From Hyphomicrobium sulfonivorans (lineage in GTDB: Bacteria; Pseudomonadota; Alphaproteobacteria; Rhizobiales; Hyphomicrobiaceae), in the NCBI RefSeq assembly GCF_013306565.1, contig NZ_PZPO01000001.1:558001-622000 (forward strand): a stretch of 64,000 bases of DNA. The letters run 5' to 3'. Under the pieces are notes generated by a model. The model searched no databases. It was not told the DNA's origin and saw nothing but the letters and a program-made list of their open reading frames with translations. A program made the position numbers and the translations under genes. Every line of letters starts with the position of its first letter. The first letter of the stretch is position 1. This document shows positions 44,655 through 54,400 of this stretch, one piece after another.

Positions 44655-47600
44655 ATGCAGCTTAATCAAGCTTCCCCACAGCCAGCTTCCGACCGGCTGT
44701 TCTCAGCGTTCGAACACTCCATCACGTGGGAGGACGATATCTGGCGGGCTGATCCCGTCGATGTTGTCGAGGTTCACGCCAAGGCACGCCGCAAGTTTTC
44801 CGAGCTGCTTTCCGGCATCGTTTCCGGTCGCGGCCCCGGCACGCAGGATCGCATTCTGCTGTTTCACGGCCAATCTGGCGCTGGCAAGACGCATCTTCTG
44901 CGTGCGCTGCGCACTTCTGCGCATCGGGAAGGCCGCGCCTATTTCGGCTATGCGCAGATGACGCCGGATGTCGCCAACTACGCCGATTATTATCTGCGCC
45001 GTCTCGTGCACTCGCTGGAAAAAACCTACGACCCGGATGCTTCCGGCGAGAGCGCTCTGGCACGCCTGACGAGCCGCATGATCGACAACGCCGATGTCGA
45101 TCCCAAGGATCTGCAGAACCTGCGCGAAGCAAGCCTTGATGAAACGCGGCTGGCGCAGCTCGTGCTGAAGATGGCCGACGACATTTTAGCTTCGCCCCGC
45201 TATGCCGAGCTCGAACTCGACATCAACGTCGTCCGCGCGCTGCTGTATCTCGAGCGCCGCGATCCGCGCATCGATCAGCGTGTGCGCCAGTATCTGCATG
45301 GCCGCCCGTTGACGGAGCTTGCCCATCAGGCTGTTGCTGCGCTCGACCCCAATGACGGCGAAGATCGCGCATTCGAGATCATCGCCGCGCTCGGCGGGCT
45401 GATGTGGAGCATCGATCGCGCGGCACTGGTGTTCTGCGTCGATCAGGTCGAGGACTTGCGCTTCTTTTCCGACGCTGAAGAACGCTTCCAGCGCGCGGTG
45501 CGCGACCTCATCCAGATGGCCAACCGGGTGCCGAACGCCATCCTCATCATCTCGTGCCTGGAAGATTTTTACGGCCAGGTGCGCGGCGTTCTCGCACAAT
45601 CCTACATTGACCGCATTGAGAAGTCGGGGCCGGTGGCGCTGCTGGAAAGCCGCACGCCGGAGGAAGCGCGCCTGATCATTGCGAAGCGGCTGGCGCACAT
45701 CGCCGAAGCCGCTGAGCAGGGCACCCATTATTCCGATCCGTCGGCATACTTCGGCCCGCAGTTCTACGAGGAATTCGCCGGTCTTTCGACACGCCGACTG
45801 TTGGAGCACGCCTACAATCGGCTGCGCACCAAGACCACGTCGGACGAACCCGACGACGAAGAGACAGAAGACAACGCAAGCGTCGCGCAGTCGGAGCCTA
45901 GCGGTTTCATCTCGCGGCTCGCGGCGGCGCTTGGCCTCGGCGTGCCAGAAGAGATGGGCGGCGCTCCGGCATCGACGCGGTCTGCTGGTGCAAGCGTTGC
46001 ACCCGCTTTTGACTATCGTGAAACGTGGGAACGTTTCCAAAGCGCATCCGAAGCTGAAATTCCTTCTGACGAGAGCGAACTGCTGGATGTGCTGGCCGGT
46101 GCTATGCCGCTGGCACGCGACGAGTGGGCCGGCACGCTGCAGCTTTCCGTCGAGCGGCTTGAGCTTGGCGATGACGTGGCAGCGCTCGACTTTACACTGC
46201 GCCACGAACAAGGCTTCGCCACCGATGGGCGCGTATTCATCTGCAATCGTCCGACGCAGGGCGGTGGCCTGAAGCGCCAGCTTGACCGTGTGCTTTCCAG
46301 CATGGGCACCAAGCAGTGCTTCATGCTGCGCGCTTCAGATTTCCCGCCCAACCGCAAGAACCAGACGGCGCAGGCCGTGCGCAAGTTCCGCGAAAATGGC
46401 GGTCGCACGCTCACCGTTCCCATCGCCGAATGGGAGCGCATGATGATGGTGCGCGAATTCCAGACCCACCATCGTCTCGATCCAGGTTTCATGGATTGGC
46501 TGGCCGGCGCGCGGTTGTTGTCGAACCTCACGGTCATTATTCAGTTGTTGCGGCTCGATCTGCTTGGGCGCACGTTGCCGCGCTCGGCCATGATGGAGTT
46601 GCATGGCGTGCATCAACCGGAAGCGCCTGCCGCCGGTCAGCCGGATGCAGCGACACCGGCGCGCGGCCTGATGGGCACACTGGAAACGATGGCGCCCGCT
46701 GCGCCGGACGCTGCACATGCAGCTGATGCTGTCGACGAAGAGGGCTCAGACGCTCCCGTTGTTGCCGAGGCGGAGGAACAGCTCCCGCTGTCAGTCATCC
46801 TCGATGAAAACAGCGACGGCGACAGCATTTTCGGTGGCCGCGAGCTACGCCCTGGCGGTCGCCCGGTCACGCTGAACAAGAACGTTCTGAAGCGTCACGC
46901 TGCGGTGCTGGGTGGTTCCGGCTCCGGTAAGACAACGCTGGCGCTGAGCCTCATCGAACAGCTTCTGCTGCGCGGCATTCCCGCCGTTCTGCTGGACCGC
47001 AAGGGCGATCTTTGCTCCTACGCCAACCCGGATGTCTGGCGCGAGAACGACGAGGAATTTTCCGAGCGACGCGGTGAGCGCGAAAAGCTGGCCGACGCGA
47101 TCGACGTTGCAGTGTTCACGCCGGGACGCTCTTCCGGGCGGCCAATTTCGATCACGCTGCTGCCCAACGGCATCAACGAATTGCCCGACCACGAGCAGCA
47201 GCTGCTGGCGAACCTTTCGTCCGCCGCGCTCGGCGAAATGCTGCATCTGAAGAACTCGGCAACCCATCAGAAGCAGTCGGGCACGCTTTCGGTTGCACTG
47301 CGCATTCTGGGTTCGCGCCACAGTCGCGAAGTGACGCTGGCCGATCTCATCAACCTGCTTGAGGACGAAGATCCCGAGCTTTCCGATCTGACGCAGCGCA
47401 TGGATCCGTCCGGCAAGCTGCGTCGCGACCTGGTCGCGCAGCTCGACAGTCTCCGGCACCGTAACGCGTCGCTGTTCGAAGCGGGCGGCGAAACGCTCAA
47501 CATGGAATCGCTGCTTGGGCTTGGACCTCATGCACGCGAGGGCCGCACGCGCCTTTCCATCATCTACACAGGCTTCCTGGGCGACAACGAGAACATCCTG

Positions 47601-48146
47601 TTCTGGGTCTCGCAGTTCCTGTCCGAAGCGCTGCGCTTCTGCCAGCGCAACCCGAACGATGAGCTGCAAGCCGTCGTGATGTTCGACGAGGCCGACCTTT
47701 ACATTCCGGCCAACGCGAAACCGGCAACCGCTGAGCCGCTGCAGAGCCTTCTGAAGCGCGCCCGTTCGGCCGGTCTCGGCATCATGCTCGCTACTCAGTC
47801 GCCGGGCGACCTCGACTACAAGAGCCGCGATCAGATCACGAGCTGGTTCATCGGCCGCGTGCGTGAGGATACCGCGCTGCGCAAGCTCAAGGCCGCATTC
47901 CAGAGCGAGTCCGGACTCGACCCGGCGGCGGTGCTGCCCGGCCAGACAGTCGGCGAGTTCCATCTGGTGCAGGAAGGGCTGGTGCGTTCGATGAAGGCGC
48001 AGCGCTCGCTGATCATGGCGGAGCAGGTGCCATTCGACCGGATCGAGCAGCTTTCGCGGGAAACGAAAGGGCAGGACGAGCGCCAGCTCCGCCTTTTCGA
48101 CGCGCCGCTGCGGGCCATCGCGGGCGGTCTCAGCAAGCGTGGCTGA
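44655..48146 (+). CDS. Dual P-loop NTPase with HerA/FtsK-like C-terminal module (unrecognised system)
   Basis: 1163 residues. Module 1: Walker A GQSGAGKT (about 72-79), then a helical domain and a Walker B-like LVFCVDQVED, resembling AAA+/STAND or DptF/BrxC-type ATPases. A middle region (about 430-660) follows, with RVFICNRPTQGGGLKRQLDR. Module 2: LKRHAAVLGGSGSGKTTLAL (Walker A 753-760), AVLLDRKGDLC, Walker B VVMFDEAD (Asp at about 1011) and LATQSPGDLDYK. This is the HerA/VirB4/FtsK arrangement of hexameric DNA translocases. No TM segment, so cytoplasmic. Two NTPase modules in one chain beside a winged-helix partner recall phage-defence or DNA-processing machines such as Dnd/Dpt and BREX, but I recognise no known system. 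Confidence 0.9.
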   Translation: MQLNQASPQPASDRLFSAFEHSITWEDDIWRADPVDVVEVHAKARRKFSELLSGIVSGRGPGTQDRILLFHGQSGAGKTHLLRALRTSAHREGRAYFGYAQMTPDVANYADYYLRRLVHSLEKTYDPDASGESALARLTSRMIDNADVDPKDLQNLREASLDETRLAQLVLKMADDILASPRYAELELDINVVRALLYLERRDPRIDQRVRQYLHGRPLTELAHQAVAALDPNDGEDRAFEIIAALGGLMWSIDRAALVFCVDQVEDLRFFSDAEERFQRAVRDLIQMANRVPNAILIISCLEDFYGQVRGVLAQSYIDRIEKSGPVALLESRTPEEARLIIAKRLAHIAEAAEQGTHYSDPSAYFGPQFYEEFAGLSTRRLLEHAYNRLRTKTTSDEPDDEETEDNASVAQSEPSGFISRLAAALGLGVPEEMGGAPASTRSAGASVAPAFDYRETWERFQSASEAEIPSDESELLDVLAGAMPLARDEWAGTLQLSVERLELGDDVAALDFTLRHEQGFATDGRVFICNRPTQGGGLKRQLDRVLSSMGTKQCFMLRASDFPPNRKNQTAQAVRKFRENGGRTLTVPIAEWERMMMVREFQTHHRLDPGFMDWLAGARLLSNLTVIIQLLRLDLLGRTLPRSAMMELHGVHQPEAPAAGQPDAATPARGLMGTLETMAPAAPDAAHAADAVDEEGSDAPVVAEAEEQLPLSVILDENSDGDSIFGGRELRPGGRPVTLNKNVLKRHAAVLGGSGSGKTTLALSLIEQLLLRGIPAVLLDRKGDLCSYANPDVWRENDEEFSERRGEREKLADAIDVAVFTPGRSSGRPISITLLPNGINELPDHEQQLLANLSSAALGEMLHLKNSATHQKQSGTLSVALRILGSRHSREVTLADLINLLEDEDPELSDLTQRMDPSGKLRRDLVAQLDSLRHRNASLFEAGGETLNMESLLGLGPHAREGRTRLSIIYTGFLGDNENILFWVSQFLSEALRFCQRNPNDELQAVVMFDEADLYIPANAKPATAEPLQSLLKRARSAGLGIMLATQSPGDLDYKSRDQITSWFIGRVREDTALRKLKAAFQSESGLDPAAVLPGQTVGEFHLVQEGLVRSMKAQRSLIMAEQVPFDRIEQLSRETKGQDERQLRLFDAPLRAIAGGLSKRG

Positions 48147-48788
48147 TGCAAATCGGCCACGCATCCACAGATTGCTGATCTCTTGAGCAAACCAGCCTGC
48201 GCAGTCGGCAGGTCGCACGACATTGTGTGGCGCAACCGGCGCAAGCCTTTGGCTAGACACCAATTTTTACTGGTACAGGCGCCTCGACAACTTCGCCCTT
48301 GCGCCTAATCTCTTCGCACTTGCGAAGCGACTCAGGGCTGACTCAGCAAACAACGCGTGTCAACTGCTTTATTCTGATGTAAATTATACATGTCGCTGAA
48401 CATTAAGGGGGCTCAGCGGCAACGTCTTGAACGGGTTGCTAGTTTGCGAGTTGGGCGCCGCTGCGGCATTGGCGGCGTTCGTGCGGGGTATAGTGTTATG
48501 GTTGCCAAGTCTTTCATGATGCTTGTCGTTGCGACAGTATTGGGGCCGGCAGTGGGCGTTGGTCTTTTTGTGCTGTTGAATACGTTCTGACAGGTGGCTT
48601 CCTGCAGCATACGTATCGTTGGCGCGATTACCTCGGGGCGCATTAGCTGCCCGCGCCGTATCGCGCTTGCGCCATGCCACCGGGCCAATGTCGCCATAAA
48701 AAACGGCTAGCTGTAGCTTGTGTCGAGCGCCTCCCGCGCTCGTTTTATTGAGCCCGCAACGACGGCGCTCAACCGCAAGCGGGCCGCC
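48147..48788. other. Long intergenic stretch with a possible 30-aa membrane microprotein
   Basis: About 640 bp between the dual NTPase and the PBP gene. The only protein-like signal is at 48498-48590 (plus): a 30-residue, strongly hydrophobic peptide (SFMMLVVATVLGPAVGVGLF), in frame with a longer 66-aa ORF starting at 48390. No strong ribosome-binding site precedes it. The upstream part around 48355-48395 is AT-richer than its surroundings and could hold a promoter. A GTG at 48720 is an alternative start for the PBP gene. Confidence 0.3.
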
Positions 48789-51194
48789 ATGCTTGTTCCA
48801 TTTCGCGTGTTGTTTCGGGCGGTTGAGCTGCTGCTCCTGCTACCGCTACGCATCCTGCAACTGCTGTTCAGCGGTCTTGCATTCAATCCCAGACTGGGCG
48901 TGCTGCGCTACGTGTTCGGCGCTGCGCTGGTCTATGTCGTGTTCGCGGTTGCGCTGGTCTACGTGCTGGCGCCAATCCGCGGCGAGATCGGCCATTATAC
49001 GCTGGGTCCGAAGCTGCACTACGACGCCGAACGCTGGCTGGCGACGGCTCTGCACGACAGCCGCGGCAGCTTTGTCGGCACGTTTGACCCGCGCCTCGAC
49101 AGCCTGCGCGACGTGAATTTCACCGGCGAAGCGATCGACTTGGGCGCCTACGTGGCCAACCCGGATCATAAATCAATACCCGTGCGTCAAGTGCCGGAAA
49201 GCTTCTGGCAATGCATCGTTTATCACGAGGACCGCAATCTGGGCGGTCTGCTCAATCCATTCGGCATCGACCTGCCCGGCGTGCTCAAAATTCCATTCTC
49301 GACAGTCCGCCGCTCGGTCGCGTCGCGCCGCCCTGTGCTGGGTGTCGGCGGCTCGACGCTGTCGATGCAGTTTGTGCGCGTGATCTATAAGACGCCGCCA
49401 CACAGCAACGAGGGCGCCTTCATAAAGCTGAAGCGCAAGCTGACGGAATGGTGGCTGGCACCTGTCGTCTATCGCGAGCTGACCGCAGGCGGTGACGATG
49501 CCGGATTGAAGCAATGGGCGGCGAACCATCTCTGGCTGGCGCAACGCACCGGCGGATCGCCCCTGCACGGCATCGAGGTGACGAGCCGCATCGTGTTCGG
49601 CAAGGAGGCCGCCGACCTGACGGTGGCGGAGCAGTTCGTGCTGGCGTCGGCGGTGAACCGCCCGATCATTCTTCTAGAAGGCAGCGAACGCCTCAACGCC
49701 GTGCGCCTCGACCGCTGGCGCTACATTATAGAAGTGCGCGCGCGCACCTGCGCCGAGAAGCTCATCACCGATGAAGCACAGCAGAAGGAAGTGCTGTTCG
49801 AACTGGTCGCGATGGCGTCCGGTCCGCCGGATCCCAAGATGAAGCCGCGTCTGCACCGTGCGCTTGAGGCCCATGCTCCCGCGCTCGCAACCGTGGCGCA
49901 GGCCAACCCGGTCATCCGCGCCAACGCGCTGCTGCCATCCGCCCGCTATGGTATCCGCGAGGAGATGAAGCAGCGCTTCGGCTTTGCCTGGCGCGAGCAT
50001 ATCCGCGGCGTAACGACGACACTGGACGCGGCGCAGAACCTTGATTTCCGCGACAGCGCACGCACGGCGCTGGCTACCATCAACACCAGATATGCCGACC
50101 GCATTTCACCGGGCTACACGCTTGACCCGGCAGCGATCAATGACACGCAACGCAGCCCCGGCGTAGTCATTGCAGCCGCCAACGCGCGCGGCGAAATCGT
50201 GCGCTACTATGAGCAAGGTGACAACGCCGCCTATTTCGGCTCACCGTTTGCGCGCCGTGCCGACGACGGCCACTATGATGCAAACCGTGAAAGCCGCATG
50301 GTTGCATCGACCGGTAAAATATTGGCTGCAATCGCCATTGCCAACACGCTGCGCGACACACCGCAATCGGTTTATGTCGATCCGCGTGCGCCAACTGCCG
50401 GACTGGATACCTGCGCGCGTGGCAACGAACGGCAAGGCCGCAGCGCGCTGGTGTCGTTTGCCTGTTCGCTCAACGAACCACTGCTGACGCGCACCGCGCA
50501 GATTGGCCAGCGCCCCATCAAGCGACTGATAGATGGCTTCGGCTTCACGATGCCGCCGCCCAACGCAAACGGCGAAGGCACGCCGCCTTCAACCGCTGCC
50601 GTACTGGGACAGATCGCCGGCGCGCCGAGACGCGTGCACCACATGGCAGGCGCCGTGCTGGCGAGCCTGACCGGCAATGGCGCGCAACCACTGCCGCAGC
50701 CGACGCTGATCAAAAGCTATGACTTCGCCCTTTCCGAGCCCACACCATCGGACGAACTGGCCATCGTGCCGAACCGTCTGATCCGCGCCGATGGTCGCTC
50801 AACGCTGCGCGCGTTGCTGGAAGCGCCGCTATGCCACCAAGCGGCGGGACGTGCTGCGGGCACGCTGAAAGAACTGGCGCACTGGTGCGCGCGTCGCCGC
50901 AACAGCGTGCAGCTGCACTTCGCAAAGACGGGCACGCAGGTGACGGAGGATCGCGACGCGACGGTGGATGCTTGGATTGCTGGCGGTGTGCAGTTTTCTA
51001 ATGGCGCCGCGTATTCATATGTCGTGGTTGTCGGCACCGGCTCGGGTTCGCAACCGTGGGCGCACAAACTGCACGCGGCCCAGGTTGCTGCGCCACTTGT
51101 GGATGCGTTGCTGGCGGATCTGGAAGCCGAGGCACTTGGTCGGCAGCCACGAAAGCGCACTGCAGGCACCCGATCCGCTGCTGCGAGCAATTAG
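48789..51194 (+). CDS. Divergent class A penicillin-binding protein (GT51 plus transpeptidase)
   Basis: 801 residues from ATG 48789; the frame is open to a GTG at 48720. It has two N-terminal hydrophobic segments (VELLLLLPLRILQLLF and GVLRYVFGAALVYVVFAVAL). The GT51 domain keeps the catalytic Glu-Asp (HEDRN, Glu147) and GGSTLSMQFVR, but the usual Phe and His-x-Gly of motif 1 are missing and motif 4 is altered (KQWAANHLWLA). The transpeptidase domain has STGK (Ser507, Lys510), SLN (Ser560) and KTGT (Lys713). It should be a periplasmic peptidoglycan synthase with weakened or altered glycosyltransferase activity. It is a different gene from the PBP1C at 60992. Confidence 0.88.
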   Translation: MLVPFRVLFRAVELLLLLPLRILQLLFSGLAFNPRLGVLRYVFGAALVYVVFAVALVYVLAPIRGEIGHYTLGPKLHYDAERWLATALHDSRGSFVGTFDPRLDSLRDVNFTGEAIDLGAYVANPDHKSIPVRQVPESFWQCIVYHEDRNLGGLLNPFGIDLPGVLKIPFSTVRRSVASRRPVLGVGGSTLSMQFVRVIYKTPPHSNEGAFIKLKRKLTEWWLAPVVYRELTAGGDDAGLKQWAANHLWLAQRTGGSPLHGIEVTSRIVFGKEAADLTVAEQFVLASAVNRPIILLEGSERLNAVRLDRWRYIIEVRARTCAEKLITDEAQQKEVLFELVAMASGPPDPKMKPRLHRALEAHAPALATVAQANPVIRANALLPSARYGIREEMKQRFGFAWREHIRGVTTTLDAAQNLDFRDSARTALATINTRYADRISPGYTLDPAAINDTQRSPGVVIAAANARGEIVRYYEQGDNAAYFGSPFARRADDGHYDANRESRMVASTGKILAAIAIANTLRDTPQSVYVDPRAPTAGLDTCARGNERQGRSALVSFACSLNEPLLTRTAQIGQRPIKRLIDGFGFTMPPPNANGEGTPPSTAAVLGQIAGAPRRVHHMAGAVLASLTGNGAQPLPQPTLIKSYDFALSEPTPSDELAIVPNRLIRADGRSTLRALLEAPLCHQAAGRAAGTLKELAHWCARRRNSVQLHFAKTGTQVTEDRDATVDAWIAGGVQFSNGAAYSYVVVVGTGSGSQPWAHKLHAAQVAAPLVDALLADLEAEALGRQPRKRTAGTRSAAASN

Positions 51195-51201
51195 CTTGGT
51201 G

Positions 51202-51242
51202 GCGCTCGACGGCCGGCTCCCTGAAGGGGAGTCGCCGAGCGC
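51202..51242 (+). repeat. Palindromic intergenic repeat, copy 2
   Basis: A 41-bp hairpin with outer arms GCGCTCG and CGAGCGC and inner CTCCC and GGGAG around a TGAAG-type loop. The central CGGCCGGCTCCC-TGA-AGGGGAGTCGCCG matches the reverse complement of copy 1 (42267-42307) with few differences. It starts 7 bp after the PBP stop codon. Confidence 0.8.
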
Positions 51243-51487
51243 AACAAAAAGACTCCGATCACGCCCTGTGCGTAACAGGGTCGAACGCGCGATGTTTAGC
51301 TCACAGTCACCTTAGCGCCGCACTCAAGACAAAAATCGCGCGTAACAAAATCAAGGATCACTTACCGGCACGATGACAAGACACTGAAGTGCGGACGAGG
51401 CGTTGCGCGCATCGGTGGGAACGGCTTTGCGCATCAACGCGCTCAGCCGACGACCACGTGTGCGCAATCGATTGAGCGGGTTTCGAA

Positions 51488-54400
51488 ATGTCGTTGCGGA
51501 CCAATGCACCGTGGTCGCATATGCGCGAAGCAGGCGCTGGCTACGGATATGGATTTGAATCCGACAGCGATTGGGCAGAGCCCGAAGCCAAAAAACGCGA
51601 CTGGAAAAAGATCGTTCTGATCGTCGGCCTGGCGGCATTATCGTGGGTTGCAACCTACGTCGGCATGCTGGAGCTGATCGAGAGCAACATGGGCTCGCTG
51701 CCTCTAGTGCATAAGGCGATCATCGGCTTTTCGGTGGCGATGCTGATGACGATGGTCGTGTGGCTGCTCGACCAGATGTTTTCGCCCATCGATTGGTTCA
51801 CCCGTCTCACGTACATATTCGGATACATCTTTCTTACCCTCATTTCCGTCGGCTTCGGTTTCGGCTTCTACTGGAAGGTGCTGGAAAGCCGCTCGGAAGC
51901 TGCGCGTTCGGCGGAAAGCGCGGTTGGCCAGGTTCAGTCTGCGCTGCACGGTGCAACAACCCGCCTTGAACAATTGAATTCCACGCTAATTCAGCTTGCT
52001 GCCGTCTCAACGCAGAAGGCAACGCTGGAACGCGAAAAAGGTTCAACCTGCCCGAACTCGTCGCCGGGCGATGGCCCGCGCCGCAAGCTGCGCGACGAAG
52101 ATGCCCAGCGCTTCAGTTTTGCTTCCGATTTTGTGACGGGCCGCGTGGGTTCGATCAAGAGCGACATGGCGCTGCTGGATGGCGACATGGCGAAGATCGT
52201 GAAGAACGACGCGTCAACGATGGACGCGCACGGCACGCGTAACGAATTCATGCGCTCGCTGGGACGCCGCCTTGACATGACCGTGACCGGTTTCAACGCG
52301 TTCCGCACCGATCCGCAGCTGCGCCAGATCCGCGCCGATCTTGCCGACCGCGCCGAGCGCTCAAGCTTCAGCGCCGACAACGGCAAGACGTTCGCATGCC
52401 CCGATGCACAATTGCAGGCGTCACTGCGCGGTGTGGTGCGCGCGATCGATCAACTTCCAACGCTTGAGAAACCGCAGATAGCAGCCGTTGAAGGCTCGGA
52501 AGCCACCATCGAAGCCTTCCGCCGCCTGACCGCAACGTTTGTTGGCCTGCTGTCGTTTGAGCTGCCGCCATCGGCCGATGAGCTGCGCACGCTGCAACAG
52601 CGCGCTGTGCAATCGATCGACAATCCGGCTGCATTGGCGGCGCTGAACAATGAGTCCGTCGGCCTTTCCCAGCGCGATTACATTCCGCTCGGCGTGGCGC
52701 TGTTCGTTGATCTCTGTCTGCTGCTGGTTTCAATCGGGCGGCCGATGAACCGTTTCGTTGCTACACGGCAGAGCATGATCGATGCGGAACGCGGGCCGGT
52801 GTTTCCGATCCTGTCGCGGTTTTCGCAGATCCATAACCACGACGAGATGCGCGGCACGTTCGATGTGTTTCGCGAAGTGATCTTTGAATCCGGCGGCACC
52901 TATTATGTCGCCGTGCCATTGAACGCGCCGCGCGAACACCCCCAGCGCGATGAGCTGCTGCGGGAAGCGCAGATGCTGGCCAACCTGTGTTACGCGCTGG
53001 AAGGGCAGGGTATTCTGGCGCGTCCGTGGAAAATCGCGCCGGGTCTGGTGGCGGCGCGCAAGCTGCGTCGACAGGGCTCCAAGTTCATCGAGTGTTACCG
53101 CGACGCTCAGGTGGCGCCGGTACCGCGCGCGATGCGTGCTCTTGGCGGCATGTTCATCGCCGACAATGCCGGTGAGGACAGGCCCGCGTTCAGAATTTAT
53201 GCCTTCAAGCGCGGCGCGTGGCCGGAGATGATCCTGGGCGCGGTGATGGGCGCAGCGCGGCGCATGGAGACTGAGCAGCAGCGCCAGCGCGTGCTTTCGC
53301 TTGCGGTTGTAGAGGACGCGCACGTCAGGGCGGAGTTTGAGCGCTCGATCCTTGAAGACCGCGCGCCGGAAAGCGGGCGCGGGCATGCGCACCGGACGGT
53401 TGATAGCGACGCGCTCGACGTCGGTGGTGATCATGATGCCGATGAGCGGGATGTGGATCTAGCCCCGCGTCGCCACCGCAGCGAGCCGCGCAGCTATCGC
53501 CCGTTCCGGCATCGGCCGGGGATGGCTGAGGAGATGGCCGAGCCTATTCTGGATGTGGTCGGCCGACCGATCGACGACGATGATGGCTTTGCATTCGATC
53601 CCGAATGGGATGCCGCTGCGGACGAGGGGCCGGAGGAGCGGGAGCAATCCGAGCAGCCGGGCGCGGACGAGTTGCAGGCGGAAGTTTCGGATGAGATCCG
53701 TGAGCCGGTGGCAGCGCCCGTGATGGCGGCGCCCATGAAGGCGACGCCCGCATCGGCGCCTCCGGCAGCCGTGTCGCCCGCAGCTGCCACGCCGCAGCCG
53801 AAGGTCGGCAAAGAGCCGGACGCCGCGTTGCGCCAACGCTTCGGCAGCTATGCCGGGCTCGCGGAGGCCGAGCTGGCATCCTATCAGGACATCGAAGACG
53901 ACGCCGACGAGGCTGAAGACGCGATCCATGCGGACGCTGAGATAGCGGCAGGGGCGGACCAGCGTCCGGCAGACGCCAACGCGTTTGGGCGCGGGGAAGC
54001 GGTAGCAATCGAGCCGGAGCAGCCCGGCAATGCGACGGCGGTGGTCGTGCCGTTCCCGCATCAGGTCGCGACGACGCCTGCGGGGGCCGAGAAATATAGT
54101 AACGGCGCTGCGGCATCATCGTCTGAGGCGGCGACTGGATCGGACCTGGCCGCACGCCTCGCCGCAGCGCTTGCAGCCTCGGATGGCAGCGAAGAACCCG
54201 GCGGCTGGCAAAGCATCGACCTGGAACTGAAGCGCGAGACAGCGACGCTGCGGGTGCCGGTAAGCCACGCCGCGCTGCCCGCCGAGTTGCTCCGGCTTGC
54301 CCGCTCAACGCCGGGCGCAACGTTGCAGATATCCGAAATCACCGCGGACGAACCGCAACTGGAACTGGCTTTCGAGACAACCCGGCTGACCGAATCAGCT

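Noticed and set aside
46845-48263. 472-aa minus-strand ORF opposite the HerA-like module
   Set aside because: It mirrors the GC-rich codon pattern of the plus-strand gene, is Arg/Gln/His-rich and has no recognisable motif. The plus strand has two intact Walker motifs.
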